A stretch of 64,000 nt of DNA from Brachybacterium tyrofermentans (lineage in GTDB: Bacteria; Actinomycetota; Actinomycetes; Actinomycetales; Dermabacteraceae). Made by a program: the position numbers and the translations under genes. Position 1 is the first letter of the stretch, and every line of letters begins with the position of its first letter. The notes under the pieces are model-generated. The model saw only the letters and a program-made list of their open reading frames with translations. It was not told where the DNA came from and did not search any database. The DNA is taken from positions 1 through 64,000 of the forward strand of contig NZ_JABUXW010000001.1 in assembly GCF_014897585.1 (NCBI RefSeq), given 5' to 3'. Shown in pieces: positions 1 through 13,363 of the stretch.

Positions 1-4649
<4,649 letters not shown>

Positions 4650-4755
4650 AAAATACATAGAAAAATCCTGACAAAAAAACAAACAACTAGCATTTTACTG
4701 CTATATCATCCGTTAAAATTTGCCATCAAAATAATGGCATCAACAAATAAACACG

Positions 4756-4774
4756 CTATTGAGATATCAAACAA
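4756..4774 (-). promoter_or_regulatory. rrn leader boxA-like antitermination element
   Basis: The reverse strand reads TTGTTTGATATCTCAATAG between the rrn promoters and 16S. It closely resembles the actinobacterial leader element TTGTTTGAGAACTCAATAG, and it matches in form the second copy in the 16S-23S spacer. Confidence 0.7.
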
Positions 4775-4829
4775 CACGCGCACTCGGACTTCCAAGCCGT
4801 TAAGCTCTTCGCTCCGGGGCAACTCGTAT

Positions 4830-4859
4830 AACTTAACAAGTTCCGGTTCTTCGTGTCAA
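4830..4859 (-). promoter_or_regulatory. rrn promoter, proximal
   Basis: Reverse strand: TTGACA (4854-4859), 18-bp spacer, TAAGTT (4830-4835). The -35 box is a perfect consensus. It lies about 180 bp upstream of 16S and just before the boxA leader element, the expected position for an rrn promoter. Confidence 0.6.
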
Positions 4860-4983
4860 CTCGGTGCGATGTGACCTGCACCGTATTGAATTTTGAAGAG
4901 ACCTGCTGTGCGCCTTTAGTTCGGGTTTTCCGGGCTGGCCTTCCGGCCTTTCCGTTTTCCCGTTCTCCTGGGCACAAGGAAGA

Positions 4984-5012
4984 ACATTACGCAGATCCGA
5001 AGGTGTCGTCAA
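4984..5012 (-). promoter_or_regulatory. rrn promoter, distal
   Basis: Reverse strand: TTGACG (5007-5012), 17-bp spacer, TAATGT (4984-4989). Spacing is ideal. Together with the proximal box it makes a tandem rrn promoter pair. Confidence 0.6.
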
Positions 5013-5913
5013 GCCAGAACGGGCCCTCTGGAGGGTGACCGTCCCGACACTCTCTCGATTGGGTGGATCGGCCCTGTGTCTGGTAGGCGAAACCTGCGTG
5101 TATCCGCTAGTCAGCGCGCTCTTCCGGGGCCCGTCGACTGAGCCGGCGCAGGGGCACAGACGACCCTGCTCCCGGGGAGCGTGGGTGAGCATGCGCTTCG
5201 AGGTGCCGGGAGCAATGGAGCTCGCGGGCGGCGGGGCCGCGCGATCCCACGGCGGCGGCGTCTGAGCACGGGGTGGAGAAGCCTCGTCGAGTGAGTATCT
5301 GGTCGACACGTGGCTCAGTGCACCGGTGCGGTCTGAGGAGGAGTACCGCGGCGCCGCCTCCGCACCACCTGTACACCTCACCGTTGGGGGAGGTGCTCGG
5401 GCGGGCGCGTGCGTGCACGGCGCAGCACTCGGGAAGAGGGGCGTACAGGAAGGGCTCATCAGAAGAGGCGGCGCAGGAGGAGCTCACCAGAGGATGGGCG
5501 CGTCACGGGAGGAGCTCTTCCATGGGTGGCCCTGCATGCAGAGGTCGCAAACCCGAGGGCCCGCGGCCTCCGGTGCTCACACGGCTCACACGGCTCACAG
5601 TGCTCACAGTGCTCACAGTGCTCACAGTGCTCACAGTGCTCACAGCCCATTGCCGCGCGACCCACCTGTCCGGTCTTCAGCAGTCACTCCCCTGCTGTCC
5701 GGTCCCCCGCTGCCTCGTGCCTGCTGTCCGGTCCCCGTTCGCCGGCCTTCTCATCGGGCCGGTCCGCCAACGACGTCCGGGTCGCACGAGGCTTCCACCC
5801 CGGCGACCGCATCCAGCATCCCTGGCTGGAGACTCGCGTCGTCGCAGGGGCCCTGCCTTCACTGAGCCCATGCCACGGGAGCTGAGGCGCCACCCGTTCG
5901 CGCCTCGGCATGA
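5013..5913. other. Gene-free stretch upstream of the rrn operon
   Basis: About 900 bp without a supported gene. Long open frames exist on both strands, but they overlap each other, have no recognisable domain or ribosome-binding site, and read straight through the 9-bp repeat at 5573-5644. Apart from that repeat nothing specific is seen. Confidence 0.6.
5573..5644. repeat. 9-bp tandem repeat, 8 copies
   Basis: Eight consecutive units of GTGCTCACA; units 2 and 3 read CGGCTCACA. The array is 72 bp long in gene-free DNA. The core CTCACA resembles the heptamer array at the other end of the window (63831-63935). Confidence 0.9.
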
Positions 5914-5947
5914 CGAAGGCCCCCACCGGAACCGGTGGGGGCCTTCG
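5914..5947 (-). terminator. Hairpin terminator behind tRNA-Ser
   Basis: A perfect 16-bp inverted repeat (5914-5929 with 5932-5947) closed by an AA loop, starting 27 nt after the 3' end of the tRNA. There is no U-tract, which is common for terminators in very GC-rich genomes. The symmetric stem could act on both strands. Confidence 0.75.
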
Positions 5948-5973
5948 TGGACCTGGACGATCTCCAGGTCGAG

Positions 5974-6064
5974 GGCGGTAGCGGCGGGATTTGAACCCGC
6001 GGTGGCTATTAACCACACATCATTTCGAGTGATGCACCTTCGGCCGCTCGGACACGCTACCGCC
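5974..6064 (-). tRNA. tRNA-Ser, anticodon CGA
   Basis: A class II tRNA of 91 nt. The acceptor arms GGCGGTA and TACCGCC pair over 7 bp, the T arm carries GGTTCGAATCC, and the anticodon stem CATCA/TGATG closes a loop CTCGAAA with anticodon CGA, which reads UCG. The long variable arm is typical of serine tRNA. CCA is not encoded. Confidence 0.95.
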
Positions 6065-6125
6065 GAACAGCTTAGCGGGCTGGCAGCCCATGGTTCAAAC
6101 CTGAGGGGCGCAGACGCGAGTCAGG

Positions 6126-6983
6126 TCACTCGTCGGAGGGCCGTCGCACCACCGCGATGTTCCCCGTGGCGTGCAGAACCGTGGCGTGCGCGGTGGATCC
6201 GAACGCCCCTCGGGTGAGGCCACGATGGCCCATGACCAGGATGCGGGCCCCTGCTGCCGCGGTGAGCAGCCCGTCCGCCGCGGACCGACCCTCCAGCATC
6301 CTCGTCTCGACCGTGAGCCCGTCGTGCGCTGTTCGGGCACGCTCGGCGGCCTCATCGAGCAGTCCCCGGGATCGGGCACCCCCGTTCCAGGCCTCTGCGA
6401 CCTGGTCGTACGGCGCATGCTCGTCGTCGCGCACATGCACGATGCGCAGCCTCGAGTCCCAGGTTCCGGCCAGATCAGCGGCTACATCGACGGCCTCGCC
6501 GGCAGCCTCGGAACCGTCGTACGCCACCAGGACCGGCCCGCCGACGTGGTGCTCCGACCGGATCACCGCCACGGGACAGCCCGCATCATGCAGGATCCCG
6601 CGGCTGACGGAGCCGAGCAGAGCGCCCATCACCGGCCCGAGGCCCCGGGTGCCGACCACGACGAGCTCCGCGGTCTGCGAGAGATCGTCCAGGACGTCCC
6701 GCGCGGTGCCGGGGATGAGGTCGGTCTGCACGGTGATCTCGGGGACCAGGAGGGAGACCGTCGCGGCCGCATCCTCCAGCAGCCGTGTCGCCTGGTTGCG
6801 TGGTCCCGCGGAGTCCGCCACCGGAAGGCCCGCCAGGCCGCTGCTCAGCAACGGCCAGCTCCAGGCATGCACGATCCGGAGGCCCGTGCCCGAACTCCGG
6901 GCGAGATGCGCGGCCCACCGAACGGCCGCGGCGGAGGCCATGGTGTCGTCGTACCCCACGACGATGTTCCTCGTGAAGTCCAT
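6126..6983 (-). CDS. Universal stress protein, tandem UspA domains
   Basis: A 285-residue cytoplasmic protein made of two UspA domains (about 5-145 and 150-285). Each begins with a beta strand and an ATP-contacting aspartate (VVGYDD, LVAYDG). Domain 1 ends with GTRG-9x-GS, the nucleotide-binding signature of ATP-binding UspA proteins. Domain 2 has GHRG with only six residues before GS, so its site may be altered. The start is the ATG at 6983, preceded by a strong GGAGG 8 nt upstream; an in-frame start at 7004 has no such site. Actinobacterial proteins of this type respond to hypoxia or dormancy; a role here is inferred only from family. It lies downstream of the mannoside operon but is separated by a 24-bp repeat and has its own ribosome-binding site. 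Confidence 0.9.
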   Translation of the reverse strand: MDFTRNIVVGYDDTMASAAAVRWAAHLARSSGTGLRIVHAWSWPLLSSGLAGLPVADSAGPRNQATRLLEDAAATVSLLVPEITVQTDLIPGTARDVLDDLSQTAELVVVGTRGLGPVMGALLGSVSRGILHDAGCPVAVIRSEHHVGGPVLVAYDGSEAAGEAVDVAADLAGTWDSRLRIVHVRDDEHAPYDQVAEAWNGGARSRGLLDEAAERARTAHDGLTVETRMLEGRSAADGLLTAAAGARILVMGHRGLTRGAFGSTAHATVLHATGNIAVVRRPSDE

Positions 6984-7055
6984 GGAACACACCTCCCCGT
7001 GCATTCTGCTCGGCGCGACCTGCTCGGTGCCTCCAGACTACGCCGCCCCACCGCG

Positions 7056-7124
7056 CCTGGCGAGGGCGGCATCTTCCCTCCTGGCGAGGGTGCCGTCACC
7101 GCGCCTGGCGAGGGCGGCGTCCCC
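7056..7124. repeat. 24-bp tandem repeat, about 3 copies
   Basis: CCTGGCGAGGG recurs at 7056, 7080 and 7104, each followed by a diverged TGCC/CGGC segment. The array fills the gap between the LacI-like gene and the stress-protein gene, and the last copy reaches the stop region of the LacI-like gene. Confidence 0.75.
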
Positions 7125-7967
7125 TCAGCGCGAGGGGCCGGAGAGCGACCCGCGGGCCGTCACGGACGGGGTGTCCTCGACGCGTCGCAGCCGGTCGTGG
7201 CGGCCGGCGAGCACCTCGATCGCCACCTCGCCCAGGCTGATCCCCAGCTGATGTGCGCGGTGGCCGAGCACCGCGAGCGGCGGGTCGTGGGTCTGGCAGG
7301 CGAGCGAGTCGTCCCAGGACACCAGGGACACGTCCCGCGGGATCTCCAGGCCGAGCTCGGTCATGAGGTCCGCTGCGCCGATGGCCATCGCATCGTTGTC
7401 GAACACGAGAACGGTGGGCGGCTGCTCCAGTGAGAGCAGGGAGCGCGCCGCCCGGGCGCCGCTGGCCGCGCTGTAGTCCCCTTCGCCCTGCAGAGAGGGG
7501 AGCCCGTGCTGCGCCACGAAGTCCTCATAAGCCTCCAGGCGCCACTGCGAGTGCAGCAGTCGGGCCGGCCCACCGATATGGCCGATCCGCTCGTGACCGC
7601 GCGCCCTCAGATCTGTCAGCACGCTCCGCATCGACCCTGCGTTGTCCGTGAGCACGGCGGCGGCTGCGTGGGACTGCCGGAGATCTCCGGCCAGCACATA
7701 GGGCAGGCCGACGGCCTGGAGCAGGGGTGGGCGCGGGTCGTCACGGCGGAGATCCTTGAGGATCACCACGTCCACCAGGCGCTGACGTGCCCAGGTGCGG
7801 ATCACCTCGAGCTCCGCCTCGAGGGTGGCCACCGTCTGGCTGAGCACGGAGCATCCCGCCGGCACCGCGGCCTCCTCGACGCCGCGCAGCACCAGCGTAT
7901 GGAACTGCTCGAAGCCGGCGGACCACATCGACCGCGGAGCGGGCATCCCGATCCGGCCCGCGGTCAT
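7125..7967 (-). CDS. LacI-type ligand-binding domain without HTH
   Basis: The 280-residue product aligns with the sugar-binding (periplasmic-binding-protein-like) half of LacI/GalR regulators: an early RIGMPAP strand where regulators have IGLVVP, then RLVDVVIL, LTDNAGSM, GHERIGHIGG, TVLVFDNDAMAIGA and VSLVSWDDS. The 50-60-residue helix-turn-helix that should precede it is absent. The upstream sequence is the end of the beta-mannosidase gene, overlapping by ATGA (ATG 7967; a GTG at 7970 is also possible), and no HTH is seen there in another frame. It is therefore translated with the mannosidase as a stand-alone sensor domain. It may bind a sugar and modulate another regulator, or be a decaying LacI regulator. 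Confidence 0.8.
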   Translation of the reverse strand: MTAGRIGMPAPRSMWSAGFEQFHTLVLRGVEEAAVPAGCSVLSQTVATLEAELEVIRTWARQRLVDVVILKDLRRDDPRPPLLQAVGLPYVLAGDLRQSHAAAAVLTDNAGSMRSVLTDLRARGHERIGHIGGPARLLHSQWRLEAYEDFVAQHGLPSLQGEGDYSAASGARAARSLLSLEQPPTVLVFDNDAMAIGAADLMTELGLEIPRDVSLVSWDDSLACQTHDPPLAVLGHRAHQLGISLGEVAIEVLAGRHDRLRRVEDTPSVTARGSLSGPSR

Positions 7968-10654
7968 CACCCCACCTGCTCGGCGGCATCGTGCGTGGCA
8001 CGGCCAGGACCCCGGTCACGGTTCGGGGCGCGATCCCGTGCCCGCGCCACCAGATCGTTCGCGCTCATCAGCACGGTGTTCGCGAGATAGTCCTCCGGAG
8101 ATCCCTGCCCCGAGGTGCGCACGTGGATCGTGGCGGTCTCTCCGGGCAGCAGCGTCAGCAGCTGCGTCTCCGCGACCGCGTCGGGATCGACCTTGTCGGC
8201 GAGCACGCAGAGGTCGCGCACGGTGCTGAGCGCACGGACGGAGATCTCGACCCCGCCCTCGACCTGGGTGGCCGTGGCGGAGTAGGCGTCGTCGGCCAGA
8301 TCCGAGGCCAGATCCTCGGCGACGAAGTGCACGTGGCGGCCCAGGCTCCCCTCGGCGCCGTCGTGCGCTTCCACGACGAGCACCTGGTCACGGCAGTCAG
8401 CGGGCGCGAGCAGGGCCTCCGGCAGCTGGACGGTCGCGGCGGAACGGGCATCCACCTGCAGCGGGAGGGCCTCGACGGCCACGACCGTCCCTGCCAGATC
8501 CTGTCGGCGCACCCGGAGCTCCCCGACGAGCGGGGTCGCGCTGTCGTTGACCACGCTCACCACAGGACCGCTCTCCCGGGGCTGGACCGTGATCAGCAGC
8601 GGCGCGTAGAGGTCGCGCAGCGCGTACCAGAGCAGCTTGCGACGCCGGTCCCCGTCGACCGCGGCCCAGGAGGTGACCGGCCAGCAGTCGTTGAGCTGCC
8701 ACACGATCGTGCCGCCGCATCGCGGCCAGTACGACAGGTAGTGCCCGATCCCGCAGATCAGGGCACGGGCCTGATTCAACTGGGTCGCGAAGTGGAAATC
8801 GTCGTACCCCTGGACCGCAGGCAGGTGCGGGGCCATGCCGCGGCGGAGCTTGTCCTGCCCGCCCACCGCCTTCTGGTGGGACAGCATCGTCGCGGAGTCC
8901 GCCTGCAGCGGGCGCTCGGTGACGGCCCGGGCCACGGTCGCCCAGTTCGCGGGCCCTTGGTACCCGAACTCGGCGGAGAAGCGCGGGATCGTGTCGCGAT
9001 AGCGCTCGTAGTCGTTGTCCTCCTCCGAGGCCCAGGCCACCCAGTTGTGGATGCTCCCGTGGTCGGGATGGCGGGGCTGGTCCAGCAGCGGCCGCGAGTA
9101 GGGGCTGGACGGCGTGAAGCTGCGCGCGGGATCGAGCTCCGCGAGCAGTGCCGGGAAGATCTCCGTGTAATAGGCGTTCCCCCACCCCTGGTCCTCCGGC
9201 AGCGTCTCCTTCCAGCCCCAGTGGTAGTAGCCCTCGACGTTCTCGTTGCTGCCGTTCCAGTGCACGAGCGCGGGATGCCAGGCCAGGCGCACGATGTGCT
9301 CGCGGGCCTCGGCGATCACCTCGGAGCGCAGCGGCTCCAGCTCCGAGTAGGCGGCGCAGGCCATCGCGAAGTCCTGCCACACCATGATCCCGAGCTCGTT
9401 GCACTGGGCGTAGAGCTCCTCGGAGGCGTAGAGCCCGCCGCCCCAGATCCGCAGGATGTTCATGCCGGCGTCGACCGCGTCCGCCACGGCCGCCCGGTAG
9501 TCCTCGGCGGTCAGGCGCGAGGGGAAGCAGTCGTCGGGGATCCAGTTGGCGCCCTTGGCGAGGATCGGGGTGCCGTTGACGGTGACGGTGAAGGAAGTGC
9601 CGATCTCGTCGGGCAGCTCCACCACTCCGGCCGTGCGGAAGCCGATCCGATGCTCCCGGGCGTCGAGCACGGCTCCGGCGGCATCACGCAGCTCCACGAG
9701 CAGGTCATACAGCGGCTGCTCGCCGTAGCCGCGCGGCCACCACAGCTGCGCCTGCTGCACCGCGACCTCCGCGTGAGCGGCGCCCGACGCGACCGGCGCG
9801 GAGATCTCCGCCGCGGTGCTGCCGTCCGGCGCGGTCACCTGCAGGCGCACGGTGCAGCCCACGGGGTCGTCTGCCGGAGGGGCCGACGAGCCCGCTGGGG
9901 TCGTGCCCGCTGCGGTCTCACCCGTGGCGATCTCGCTCGCCGCGGTGTCCCTCGCGGCAGTGCCTCCCGCCGCGGTGCCTGCCGCCATCTCCAACAGGGC
10001 CTCCACGGACACCCGTCCGGTCGTCCCCTCGACGGTGATCTGCGGCCGGGTCTCCCCCAGCCGGGCTCCCGACCACTCCTCCAGCCCGATCGGGCCCGAG
10101 ATGCCGCTGGTGACCAGCACGGGACCCCAGTCCCAGCCGAAGTTGCAGGCCATCTTGCGGATCGCGTTGTAGGGCAGGTCGTTGCCCACCACGGGGAGCT
10201 CGCCGAGCACCTCGATGTTCTCGCGGGCCGTGCGCAGCGGCGAGGCGAAGCGGATCTCGAGCGAGTTCACGCCGTCCCGCAGGGCAGCGGTGACGTCGAA
10301 GCGCCAGGAGCGGTGCTGGTTCTGCACCGTGGCGACGACCTCGTCGTTCAGCACCACGGTCGCCGCGGTGTCGAGCTCGGCGGCCACCAGATCCACCCTG
10401 TGGGCGCCGCTCGGGGACCAGGTGAACGAGGTCCGGTAGGAGAGGTCGACCTCCCCGGACCAGGCCAGCTCGTGCTCGTTCCGATCCAGGTAGGGATCCG
10501 GGATCAGTCCGGCGGCGAGCAGGTCCGTGAGGAAGGTGCCGGGAACGGTTGCCGGCACCTCGGCGACCGCGAAGGGCGCCGGCCCGTCGGTCACGGACAG
10601 CGACCACCCCTCATGCAGGTCGCGGCGGGAAATCGACTGGGGCGAAGCGGTCAC
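7967..10654 (-). CDS. GH2 beta-mannosidase
   Basis: An 895-residue glycoside hydrolase family 2 enzyme, predicted to release mannose from the non-reducing end of beta-mannosides in the cytoplasm (no signal peptide). The N-terminal sugar-binding domain includes the VPGTFLTDLLAAG stretch typical of beta-mannosidases. The acid/base is E471 in WNGSNEN and the nucleophile is E562 in SAEFGYQG. Residues 222-262 form a Thr/Ala/Gly-rich low-complexity insert not expected in the family, and about 27 polar residues extend the C-terminus. Its start overlaps the upstream ATPase gene (ATGA) and its stop overlaps the LacI-like gene, so all are cotranscribed. A related GH2 specificity cannot be fully excluded, but the motifs favour beta-mannosidase. 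Confidence 0.88.
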   Translation of the reverse strand: MTASPQSISRRDLHEGWSLSVTDGPAPFAVAEVPATVPGTFLTDLLAAGLIPDPYLDRNEHELAWSGEVDLSYRTSFTWSPSGAHRVDLVAAELDTAATVVLNDEVVATVQNQHRSWRFDVTAALRDGVNSLEIRFASPLRTARENIEVLGELPVVGNDLPYNAIRKMACNFGWDWGPVLVTSGISGPIGLEEWSGARLGETRPQITVEGTTGRVSVEALLEMAAGTAAGGTAARDTAASEIATGETAAGTTPAGSSAPPADDPVGCTVRLQVTAPDGSTAAEISAPVASGAAHAEVAVQQAQLWWPRGYGEQPLYDLLVELRDAAGAVLDAREHRIGFRTAGVVELPDEIGTSFTVTVNGTPILAKGANWIPDDCFPSRLTAEDYRAAVADAVDAGMNILRIWGGGLYASEELYAQCNELGIMVWQDFAMACAAYSELEPLRSEVIAEAREHIVRLAWHPALVHWNGSNENVEGYYHWGWKETLPEDQGWGNAYYTEIFPALLAELDPARSFTPSSPYSRPLLDQPRHPDHGSIHNWVAWASEEDNDYERYRDTIPRFSAEFGYQGPANWATVARAVTERPLQADSATMLSHQKAVGGQDKLRRGMAPHLPAVQGYDDFHFATQLNQARALICGIGHYLSYWPRCGGTIVWQLNDCWPVTSWAAVDGDRRRKLLWYALRDLYAPLLITVQPRESGPVVSVVNDSATPLVGELRVRRQDLAGTVVAVEALPLQVDARSAATVQLPEALLAPADCRDQVLVVEAHDGAEGSLGRHVHFVAEDLASDLADDAYSATATQVEGGVEISVRALSTVRDLCVLADKVDPDAVAETQLLTLLPGETATIHVRTSGQGSPEDYLANTVLMSANDLVARARDRAPNRDRGPGRATHDAAEQVG

Positions 10655-11511
10655 GTGGTCTCCTCCAGGGCGGCGAGATGATCGGGCATCGGCACTCCGC
10701 GACGCGTCGCCTCGGCGAGGAATCGCGGGTTCGTGCCGGGTTCGGGGGCGGCCACCAGCAGCTGCTTGGTGAACTCCGCCTGCGGGTTCAGGATCACGTC
10801 GTCGGAGGGCCCCTGCTCCACCACGTCCCCGCGGTACATCACCAGGATCTCATCGGAGAAATGGCGCGCGGTCGCCAGATCGTGGGTGATGTACAGCAGG
10901 GCCAGGTTCTCCTCGCGCTGCAGGGTCGCCAGCAGGTTCAACACCCCCAGGCGAACCGAGACATCCAGCATCGACACGGGCTCGTCGGCCACCAGCACGC
11001 TGGGTTCCGGTGCGAGGGCGCGGGCGATCGCGACCCGTTGGCGCTGGCCGCCGGAGAGCTCATGCGGCTTGCGGTCGATGAACGACTCCGCCGGGGAGAG
11101 GTTCACCCGCTCCAGGAGCGCCAGCGCCTTCTCGCGCACATCGGCCTTGGTGGCCTTGCCGTGCAGCAGCAGGGGCCGCTCGAGGTGGTGACCGATGCTG
11201 TGGAAGGGGTTCAGCGAGGCGAAGGGGTCCTGGAAGACCATCTGGACCTCGTCCCGGTACGCCGCCAGCGCCCTGCCGCGCCGGCCCACGGGCTTCCCGT
11301 TCAGCGTGATCGTGCCGGAGGTCGGCGTCTCGAGCTGGGCGATCAGCTTCGCGATCGTCGACTTCCCGGAGCCCGACTGGCCCACCAGGGCGACCGTGCG
11401 CCCTGGGGTCAGCTCGAAGTCCACGCTCTTGACCGCCTCGAGTCGGCTGAAGCGCAGCCCGTCCCGCAGCAGGTACGTCTTGGTCAGGTCCTTGACGACC
11501 AGGGTGCTCAT
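10651..11511 (-). CDS. ABC transporter ATPase, OppF/DppF type
   Basis: A 286-residue ATP-hydrolysing subunit of a family-5 (oligopeptide-type) importer. Visible are Walker A GQSGSGKST near residue 43, the Q-loop in MVFQDPFASLNP, signature LSGGQRQR and Walker B VLVADEP. The C-terminal tail (TKQLLVAAPEPG) is the usual Opp/Dpp extension. It overlaps the OppD-like gene upstream and the mannosidase downstream by 4 nt each, giving tight translational coupling. The neighbours suggest that the transported solute is a mannose-containing oligosaccharide and not a peptide. Confidence 0.92.
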   Translation of the reverse strand: MSTLVVKDLTKTYLLRDGLRFSRLEAVKSVDFELTPGRTVALVGQSGSGKSTIAKLIAQLETPTSGTITLNGKPVGRRGRALAAYRDEVQMVFQDPFASLNPFHSIGHHLERPLLLHGKATKADVREKALALLERVNLSPAESFIDRKPHELSGGQRQRVAIARALAPEPSVLVADEPVSMLDVSVRLGVLNLLATLQREENLALLYITHDLATARHFSDEILVMYRGDVVEQGPSDDVILNPQAEFTKQLLVAAPEPGTNPRFLAEATRRGVPMPDHLAALEETT

Positions 11512-12422
11512 CGGCCCTCCTCCGTATCGAATCCGGCCCGCACGAAGTCGCCGGCTTCCCCCGTGAGGGAGGGGAAGGAGCCCAGCAGCTTGCGGGTATA
11601 GGGGTCGCGGGGCTCGAAGTAGAGGTTCTCCGCGGTGTCGATCTCGACGATCCTCCCCTTCCGCATCACGGCGATGCGGTCGGAGATCTCCAGCAGCATC
11701 GGAAGGTCATGGGTGATGAAGATGACCGCGAAGCCGAGCTCCTGCCGCAGGCGCAGTATCTCCTGCAGGATCTCCCGCTGGACCACCACGTCCAGCGCCG
11801 TCGTCGGCTCGTCCATGATCATCAGCTGCGGGTCCAGGGCGAGGGCCATCGCGATCATGACCCGCTGGCGCATGCCGCCGGAGAGCTCATGGGCATAGGC
11901 GTTGATGCGGGAGGGGTCCACTCCCACCAGGTCCAGCAGCTCCTTGGACCTGCTCAGTCGCTCGGCGGCATCCATGTGGGGCCGATGCGTGGTGAACACG
12001 TCGCCGAGCTGGGTGCGAATGCTCAGCACCGGGTTCAAGGAGTTCATCGCCCCCTGGAACACCATGGCGACCTTCGACCAGCGGAAGGCGCGCAGCGACT
12101 CCCCCTCCAGGGCGAGCACGTCGACATCGCCGCCATCGCGGTCGTGGAAGGTGACGGATCCCGAGGTGATCCGGGCCGGCGGGCGGTGCAGCTGGTTCAG
12201 GCCGTAGGCGAGGGTGGTCTTGCCGCAGCCGGATTCCCCGGCTAGGCCCAGAATCTCCCCGCGCCGCAGGGAGAAGGCGGCGTCCTGGACGGCGTGGACC
12301 GGGGATTCCACCTCATAGACGACGTTGAGGTTCTCGACGGTGAGGACGGGCTCGCCGAGCTCCGAGCTGCCGCCGCCCCTGCGGTCCTCCTCGAGCGTGG
12401 TGCTCAGTGCGGGATCGCTCAT
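11508..12422 (-). CDS. ABC transporter ATPase, OppD/DppD type
   Basis: A 304-residue ATPase pairing with the OppF-like subunit. Walker A is GESGCGKTT, the signature LSGGMRQR, Walker B LMIMDEPTTALD and the H-loop ITHDL. The C-terminal part, including YFEPRDPYTRKLLGS, is the family-5 extension. The ATG at 12422 overlaps the stop of the preceding permease gene (ATGA). A much longer frame runs upstream, but it only mirrors the permease genes in another frame. Confidence 0.92.
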   Translation of the reverse strand: MSDPALSTTLEEDRRGGGSSELGEPVLTVENLNVVYEVESPVHAVQDAAFSLRRGEILGLAGESGCGKTTLAYGLNQLHRPPARITSGSVTFHDRDGGDVDVLALEGESLRAFRWSKVAMVFQGAMNSLNPVLSIRTQLGDVFTTHRPHMDAAERLSRSKELLDLVGVDPSRINAYAHELSGGMRQRVMIAMALALDPQLMIMDEPTTALDVVVQREILQEILRLRQELGFAVIFITHDLPMLLEISDRIAVMRKGRIVEIDTAENLYFEPRDPYTRKLLGSFPSLTGEAGDFVRAGFDTEEGR

Positions 12423-13354
12423 GCCATGACCTCTTCCTGCTCTGCCGAGTCGTCGGCCTTGTCGACCTGCTCTGCCTTCTCGGCCTTCTTGACCTGCTTC
12501 GGGGCGGTGCGCAGACGGGGATTGATGATGCCGTCGATCGAGAAGTTGATCAGCGACAGGCCGCAGCCGAGCAGCGCGATCATCAGGCCCGGCGGCACGA
12601 ACCACCACCAGGCGCCGAGGGTGAGGGCCTGCCCGTTCTGGGCGTAGAAGAGCATGGAGCCCCAGGTCTGGGTGCCCACCACACCGATGCCGATGAAGCT
12701 CAGACCGGCCTCCCCGAGGATCGCCGTGATCAGCGCGAACACGAAGCCGCTGGACATCACCGGCAGCAGGTTCGGCAGGATCTCCACGGCGATGATGCGG
12801 TGCGCCTTCTCGCCGGCGATCCGGGCGGCCTGCACGTAGTCGCGGTTGCGGATGGACAGGGTCTGCGAGCGCAGCACCCGTGCGGCGGCCGCCCACGAGG
12901 TGATCGCGAGGATGATCGAGATCAGCAGCAGGCCGCGCTGCTGCACATAGGAGCCGATGACGATCATCAGCGGGAGCCCGGGCAGGATCAGCACCACGTT
13001 GGTGAACAGGGAGAACACCTCGTCGAGCCAGCCGCCCAGGTAGCCGCCGAGGATTCCGAAGAACGCGGAGAGGAACAGCGCCAGGACCGCGACGATCACG
13101 CCCACCATCAGCGAGCCGCGGGTGGCCCAGGCGAGCTGCGCGAGCACGTCCTGGCCGGTCTGGGTGGTGCCGAGGACGTTCTGCGCCGTCGGCCCGTGCA
13201 TGCCGGCGTTGTCGACCGCGAGCGGATCCGCGACGAAGAAGGGGGCGATCAGCCCGAACAGGGTGATCACGATGACCAGGCCCGCGCCGATCACGAAGGT
13301 CGGCGTCAGGAGGCGTCGGAGGCCGGCGAGGCGGCCGGAGGATGTCTGTGCCAT
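12419..13354 (-). CDS. ABC transporter permease, OppC/DppC type
   Basis: A 311-residue inner-membrane permease with an N-terminal membrane segment (FVIGAGLVIVITLFGLIAPF), then the periplasmic segment LGTTQTGQDVLAQL typical of OppC/DppC, then further helices. The EAA-like loop is in YVQAARIAGEKAHRII. The C-terminal 30 residues are Lys/Glu/Asp-rich and cytoplasmic. GAGGAG lies before the ATG. It overlaps the OppD-like gene by 4 nt. Confidence 0.9.
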   Translation of the reverse strand: MAQTSSGRLAGLRRLLTPTFVIGAGLVIVITLFGLIAPFFVADPLAVDNAGMHGPTAQNVLGTTQTGQDVLAQLAWATRGSLMVGVIVAVLALFLSAFFGILGGYLGGWLDEVFSLFTNVVLILPGLPLMIVIGSYVQQRGLLLISIILAITSWAAAARVLRSQTLSIRNRDYVQAARIAGEKAHRIIAVEILPNLLPVMSSGFVFALITAILGEAGLSFIGIGVVGTQTWGSMLFYAQNGQALTLGAWWWFVPPGLMIALLGCGLSLINFSIDGIINPRLRTAPKQVKKAEKAEQVDKADDSAEQEEVMA

Positions 13355-13363
13355 GTCTGCTCC

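Noticed and set aside
5273-6217. Long open frame of 314 codons through the repeat and tRNA region
   Set aside because: It has no family features, reads through a tandem repeat, a terminator hairpin and a tRNA gene, and other frames are equally open, as expected at 70% GC.
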